Shown here: in pieces, positions 62,701-64,000 of the stretch
Numbering within the stretch: position 1 is the stretch's first letter
How the letters are laid out: every line of letters begins with the position of its first letter
NCBI RefSeq assembly: GCF_037975245.1
Contig: NC_092579.1
Coordinates: 4,118,001-4,182,000 of the forward strand
Source of the DNA: Apostichopus japonicus
Taxonomy: Eukaryota; Echinodermata; Holothuroidea; Aspidochirotida; Stichopodidae
Length of the DNA: 64,000 nucleotides
Reading direction: 5' to 3'
Made by a program: the position numbers and the translations under genes
The notes under the pieces: generated by a model
The model's database searches: none
Seen by the model: only the letters and a program-made list of their open reading frames with translations
What the model was told of the DNA's origin: nothing

Positions 62701-63015
62701 TACAAGTTTCACATATTATTCAGGTTTCTAAAGCTGCATCGTTAAGAAGCTTCTCTCCTACCTTAGAGGTCGTAACGTTCTCAATAGCCGAAACACTCGC
62801 AGGATACCAAATATCTCTGGGCTGGCCGACGTAAATAACGAGAAGATGAGGTCGATCCACGAGACCAATACCAAACAGCCATCCATGATGTTCCAACCAC
62901 TGTTAACGTACGCATGCTTTCCAAACATGAAGCCTTTTGCGATGACTTTTATAGCCATCTCCACCGTGAAGATTAACGAGAACATGTAATTTGATATCGT
63001 CAAGAAGAGTCTCTC
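37842..63015 (-). CDS. Voltage-gated T-type (Cav3) calcium channel alpha-1 subunit, 3' half (IIIS1 to stop)
   Basis: Joined minus-strand exons give about 928 residues: domain III, the III-IV linker, domain IV and a 440-residue cytoplasmic tail. Cav3 channels are low-voltage-activated plasma-membrane Ca2+ channels that drive pacemaking and burst firing. The domain III filter is ASKDGW and the domain IV filter TGDNW, each with Asp, as in the EEDD ring specific to T-type channels (high-voltage types have Glu in both). S4 segments are Arg-rich ([27 protein letters not shown]). The domain IV extracellular loop carries an extra NCC cysteine pair as in protostome Cav3. The gene's first half (domains I and II) must lie beyond 64000. 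All borders are GT-AG with compatible phases. It is the single Cav3-type gene or one paralogue; vertebrate subtype letters do not apply. Confidence 0.96.
39491..39671 (-). CDS. Cav3 exon: C-terminal cytoplasmic tail, first part
   Basis: 181 nt, acceptor gcgtcactag|, donor ACACAG|gtcagt, phases 0 and 1. Encodes [20 protein letters not shown], then [20 protein letters not shown] and an acidic end. The exon is identified by splice sites, open frame and matching phases, not by strong homology, because Cav3 tails diverge quickly. SPRRPSIS is a plausible kinase site. Confidence 0.85.
43793..43976. repeat. Degenerate tandem duplication (~99 bp unit)
   Basis: ttgagaagccctgaattaat at 43793 onward and ttgagaaccccctgaattag at 43892 onward begin copies that both end in cat(c)ataacatgcat/catcatagcatgcat. 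Identity is moderate, about 75 percent by eye. Confidence 0.7.
45991..46037 (+). repeat. G-rich tract with quadruplex potential
   Basis: Reads ggggagggggagggggg then tgggggtggggggtggg, with at least six G runs of four or more separated by one base. On the channel's sense strand it is C-rich, so any quadruplex would form on the template strand. Confidence 0.75.
46645..46937. repeat. Tandem duplication, 142 bp spacing
   Basis: gaaaacatggatgaaaggtc starts at 46683 and again at 46825. The copies are nearly identical over about 130 bp and end at gtccattgaaat. They are recent, intronic and noncoding. Confidence 0.92.
47755..48165. repeat. Degenerate tandem repeat close to the IVS6 exon
   Basis: A block containing attacatgctatgataaaag (about 47873) recurs as attacatgctgtgataggcc (about 48050), about 176 bp apart, each followed by caaggaacagctaaa or caaagaataactaaa and flanked by many ctgagtta/aaatgaaa motifs. 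Confidence 0.65.
48256..48519 (-). CDS. Cav3 exon: IVS6 and proximal C-terminal tail
   Basis: 264 nt, phase 0 on both sides, donor GATGAG|gtaagt. Encodes [20 protein letters not shown] (extracellular loop with four Cys), then IVS6 [20 protein letters not shown], then LEESHKMAD and an acidic tail. The NCC pair resembles insect Cav3. Confidence 0.96.
49779..49900 (-). CDS. Cav3 exon: domain IV pore loop and selectivity filter
   Basis: 122 nt, acceptor ttctccacag|, donor ATGAAG|gtaacg, phases 1 and 0. Encodes [20 protein letters not shown] then [20 protein letters not shown]. The Asp in TGDNW is the fourth filter residue of T-type channels. Confidence 0.96.
50070..50238 (-). repeat. Dispersed repeat, copy 2 (partner at 5935-6096)
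   Basis: The reverse complement matches 5935-6096 along its length, including gtagcaag, tgtgtctaattaccga and gtgtctaacacttctgttac. It lies in the intron between the domain IV pore exon and IVS5. Confidence 0.8.
50951..51029 (-). CDS. Cav3 exon: IVS5
   Basis: 79 nt, acceptor cgattttag|, donor ACTGG|gtgagt, phases 0 and 1. Encodes [20 protein letters not shown] then ELFGRL, matching Cav3 IVS5. Confidence 0.95.
51908..51978 (-). CDS. Cav3 alternative exon B: end of IVS4 and IVS4-S5 linker (canonical form)
   Basis: 71 nt, acceptor cctcaaccag|, donor CCTCAG|gtagta, phase 1 in and phase 0 out. Encodes (V)[18 protein letters not shown] then KALPQ, which is close to the standard vertebrate Cav3 linker (LKLLKMA-x-G-[IM]R). 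The polypyrimidine tract is a run of cat/cct triplets. It lies 1258 bp downstream of exon A in the direction of transcription. Confidence 0.92.
53237..53307 (-). CDS. Cav3 alternative exon A: end of IVS4 and IVS4-S5 linker (divergent form)
   Basis: 71 nt, acceptor cttctctcag|, donor CCACAG|gtaaca, phase 1 in and phase 0 out. Encodes (V)[18 protein letters not shown] then TAIPQ. It has the same length and phases as exon B at 51908-51978 and codes the same structural piece. It keeps VLK-x-x-K, G-x-R and PQ but differs from the usual Cav3 sequence at many positions. Including both exons would shift the reading frame, so use is predicted to be mutually exclusive. Confidence 0.88.
55131..55264 (-). 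CDS. Cav3 exon: IVS3 and most of IVS4
   Basis: Acceptor cctttcacag|, donor AGAG|gtaaag, phases 2 and 1. Encodes [20 protein letters not shown], then INPT-like [16 protein letters not shown], the Arg-rich IVS4 sensor. The split Val codon must be completed by one of two alternative exons downstream. Confidence 0.96.
55390..55725. repeat. Minisatellite, four copies of ~83 bp
   Basis: Units start with tacaccacaggtggttgtca at about 55393, 55475, 55559 and 55642. Each contains gacc-aaaac, cctacagtcc, ataaatttaactgtaaactg and ataaaac, with decay toward the last copy. It lies in the intron between IVS2 and IVS3-S4 exons. Confidence 0.88.
56580..56689 (-). CDS. Cav3 exon: IVS2
   Basis: Acceptor tctttcag|, donor GACAA|gtaaga, phases 0 and 2. 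Encodes [20 protein letters not shown] then [16 protein letters not shown]. Confidence 0.95.
57015..57125 (-). mobile_element. Partial copy of the tRNA-derived SINE body
   Basis: Matches 2838-2945 with about 92 percent identity (for example aactcgcgaagaagcctcat and tttaacgtccatgattatga). The tRNA-like head is absent. It sits in a calcium channel intron and shows that the element is dispersed. Confidence 0.75.
57424..57575 (-). CDS. Cav3 exon: end of III-IV linker and IVS1
   Basis: Acceptor aactttcag|, donor CCTCCT|gtgagt, phases 1 and 0. Encodes [20 protein letters not shown] then [20 protein letters not shown], then [10 protein letters not shown]. The LPYY motif is shared with vertebrate Cav3. 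Confidence 0.95.
59363..59425 (-). CDS. Possible alternative extension of the III-IV linker exon (21 residues)
   Basis: 63 nt between the proximal and distal donors stays open and in frame, adding [20 protein letters not shown]. Mammalian alpha1G uses an alternative donor at the equivalent place to add a short basic segment. Whether this one is spliced that way cannot be seen from DNA. Confidence 0.45.
59426..59618 (-). CDS. Cav3 exon: IIIS6 and start of the III-IV linker (proximal donor)
   Basis: Acceptor ctctctcag|. Encodes [20 protein letters not shown], then [20 protein letters not shown] (IIIS6), then a charged helix ending KKIELAKQ. The proximal donor CAAC|gtaggg leaves phase 1, which fits the next exon (GA GCA). 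A second phase-1 donor G|gtttgt at 59363/59362 would add 21 residues; see findings. Base composition is notably GC-rich for this window. Confidence 0.93.
60217..60306 (-). CDS. Cav3 exon: domain III selectivity filter
   Basis: 90 nt, phase 0. Encodes [20 protein letters not shown] then [10 protein letters not shown]. The Asp in SKDGW is the domain III filter residue of T-type channels. Confidence 0.96.
61134..61259 (-). CDS. Cav3 exon: domain III extracellular turret
   Basis: 126 nt, phase 0. Encodes [20 protein letters not shown], then [20 protein letters not shown] and GQ. Cys residues and an N-linked glycosylation motif NRT are visible. Confidence 0.95.
61271..61307 (+). repeat. G/A-rich purine tract
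   Basis: gagaggggggggggagaggg then ggagggagaggggggagg, right upstream (in the channel sense) of the acceptor at 61259; on the sense strand it is an extended C/T tract and may serve as a long polypyrimidine tract. Confidence 0.7.
62405..62531 (-). CDS. Cav3 exon: IIIS4-S5 linker and S5
   Basis: Acceptor cgctgcag|, donor ATTCAG|gtgaga, ends in phase 0. Encodes [20 protein letters not shown] then [20 protein letters not shown] and IQ, close to vertebrate Cav3 domain III. Confidence 0.96.
62762..63015 (-). CDS. Cav3 exon: domain III S1/S2-S4
   Basis: Acceptor tttccacag|, donor CTAAG|gtagga. Starts [20 protein letters not shown] (IIIS2) and ends [17 protein letters not shown] (IIIS4 voltage sensor), last codon split after two bases. 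Membrane segments S2, S3 and S4 are visible. S1 lies in the missing upstream exon. Confidence 0.95.
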
Positions 63016-64000
63016 CTGTGGAAATTTTGAAGAAAAAAAAGAAGGAGTAAACTTTTTCAGTAAATTATATTTTTGAGGCAGTGCCCTACCTAGGACTGAT
63101 TTGCTACTGTAGAAGAGAAAGACTAATTTACTACCAGAATTTATCGGTGGTACTCTTGGTTATCATCCCATTCCTGGATGACAGCTTATTTACAACACTG
63201 TGGGCAGCGGCAATGTGTTAAATTTGTGAGCAAATGTTTGTTCTCATGAACTGTGAGCAGCTGTGTGTATGAAAGCTAATGTGGGCTATGAGCAGTTGTG
63301 TGTAAGCTTGTGTGAGACATGAGAAGCTCCTTACAAGCTTGTGTGGACTATGAACAGTTTTGTACAAGCTTGTGTGGACTGTGAGCAGTCATGTGCAAAC
63401 TTTTGTGAGATATGAGAAGCTGCTCACAAGCTTGCGTGGACTATGAACGATTGTGTGCAAGCTAGTGTGGACTGTAAGCAGTCGTGTGTAAGCTTGTGTG
63501 AGATATGAGAAGCTCCTTACAAACTTGCGGGCACTATGAACAGTTGTGTACAAGCTTGCGTGGACTGTGAGCAGTCATGTGTAAGCTTGTGTGAGATATA
63601 ACAAGCTGTGTGTAAATGCTTGTGTGTATTATGAACAGTTGTGTGTAAGCTTATGTGAGATATAAAGCAATTGTGTTCAGCTTGAGTGGACTGTTAGCAC
63701 CTGTTATGTCAGCTTGTGTGGACTGCGAGCAGCTGTGTACAAGCTTGCGTGGAATATGATCAGTTGTGTACAAGCTTGTGTGGATTGTTAGCAGCTGTTA
63801 TGTAGGCTTGTGTGGACTGTAAGCAGCTGTGTACAAGCTTGTGTGGACTATGGGCAGTTTGAGTCTAAGCTTTTGTGACATGTGAGCAGTTGTGTCTTAA
63901 GCATGCGAGGACATTAGGGAATAAATTGAACAGTTTATAGCTTTTTGGGATTCACAGCTAGGTGACAATCAAATGAACAATTTCAGCATAAATTACATGT
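63016..64000 (-). other. Calcium channel intron upstream of the IIIS2-S4 exon (continues past the window)
   Basis: No IIIS1 exon was found before the window ends. The stretch is dominated by the 31 bp minisatellite below. Confidence 0.75.
63240..63905. repeat. Minisatellite of ~31 bp units, about 20 copies
   Basis: Units such as tgtggactatgaacagttgt plus gtacaagcttg alternate with variant units gtgagatatgagaagctcct plus tacaagcttg, forming a higher-order mix of two or three unit types. Many units carry an aagctt site. Divergence between units is about 10-25 percent by eye. Confidence 0.93.

Overview
The window is nuclear DNA of an animal: AT-rich, compact protein-coding exons separated by introns of about 0.2-14 kb with consensus GT-AG borders, tRNA-derived SINE pieces, a PIF/Harbinger-like DNA transposon remnant, minisatellites and long G or C runs. 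The proteins are clearly metazoan. The overall look fits a marine invertebrate, perhaps an echinoderm or other invertebrate deuterostome, but the sequence alone does not fix the species. There is no bacterial, organellar or CRISPR content.

Three genes can be rebuilt by joining exons at splice sites with matching phases. (1) Minus strand, 47-14698: the 5' part of an R7-family RGS gene of RGS9/11 type, consisting of a 16-residue first coding exon, a 14 kb intron and two exons carrying the DEP domain. The rest of the gene lies before base 1. (2) Plus strand, 22020-30840: a complete 13-exon COPS3 gene (COP9 signalosome subunit 3), 424 residues, followed by a long 3' region. (3) Minus strand, 37842-63015: the 3' half of a Cav3 (T-type) voltage-gated calcium channel alpha-1 gene, from IIIS1 to the stop codon, about 928 residues. 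It shows the Asp of the domain III and domain IV selectivity filters expected of the EEDD signature. The channel's first half lies beyond base 64000.

The most notable observation is in the channel. Two adjacent exons (53237-53307 and 51908-51978) are both 71 nt, have the same phases, and both encode the end of IVS4 plus the IVS4-S5 linker, with 10 of 24 residues identical. Because 71 is not a multiple of 3, only one can be used per transcript, so they are predicted to be mutually exclusive. The upstream III-IV linker exon also has two in-frame donor sites 63 nt apart.

Region by region: 1-14.7 kb holds RGS exons and a repeat-rich intron (a 520 bp tandem duplication with SINE body, a Harbinger-like element, and an inverted pair of 26 bp tandem arrays). 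14.7-22.0 kb is intergenic and holds a U2-snRNA-like 5' domain at 20.4-20.55 kb. 22.0-30.8 kb is COPS3. 30.8-37.8 kb is 3' regions and intergenic DNA. 37.8-64.0 kb is the calcium channel with minisatellites in its introns. The three genes have no obvious joint function. RGS9/11 and Cav3 both act in excitable-cell signalling, while COPS3 is a housekeeping subunit of the deneddylase complex.
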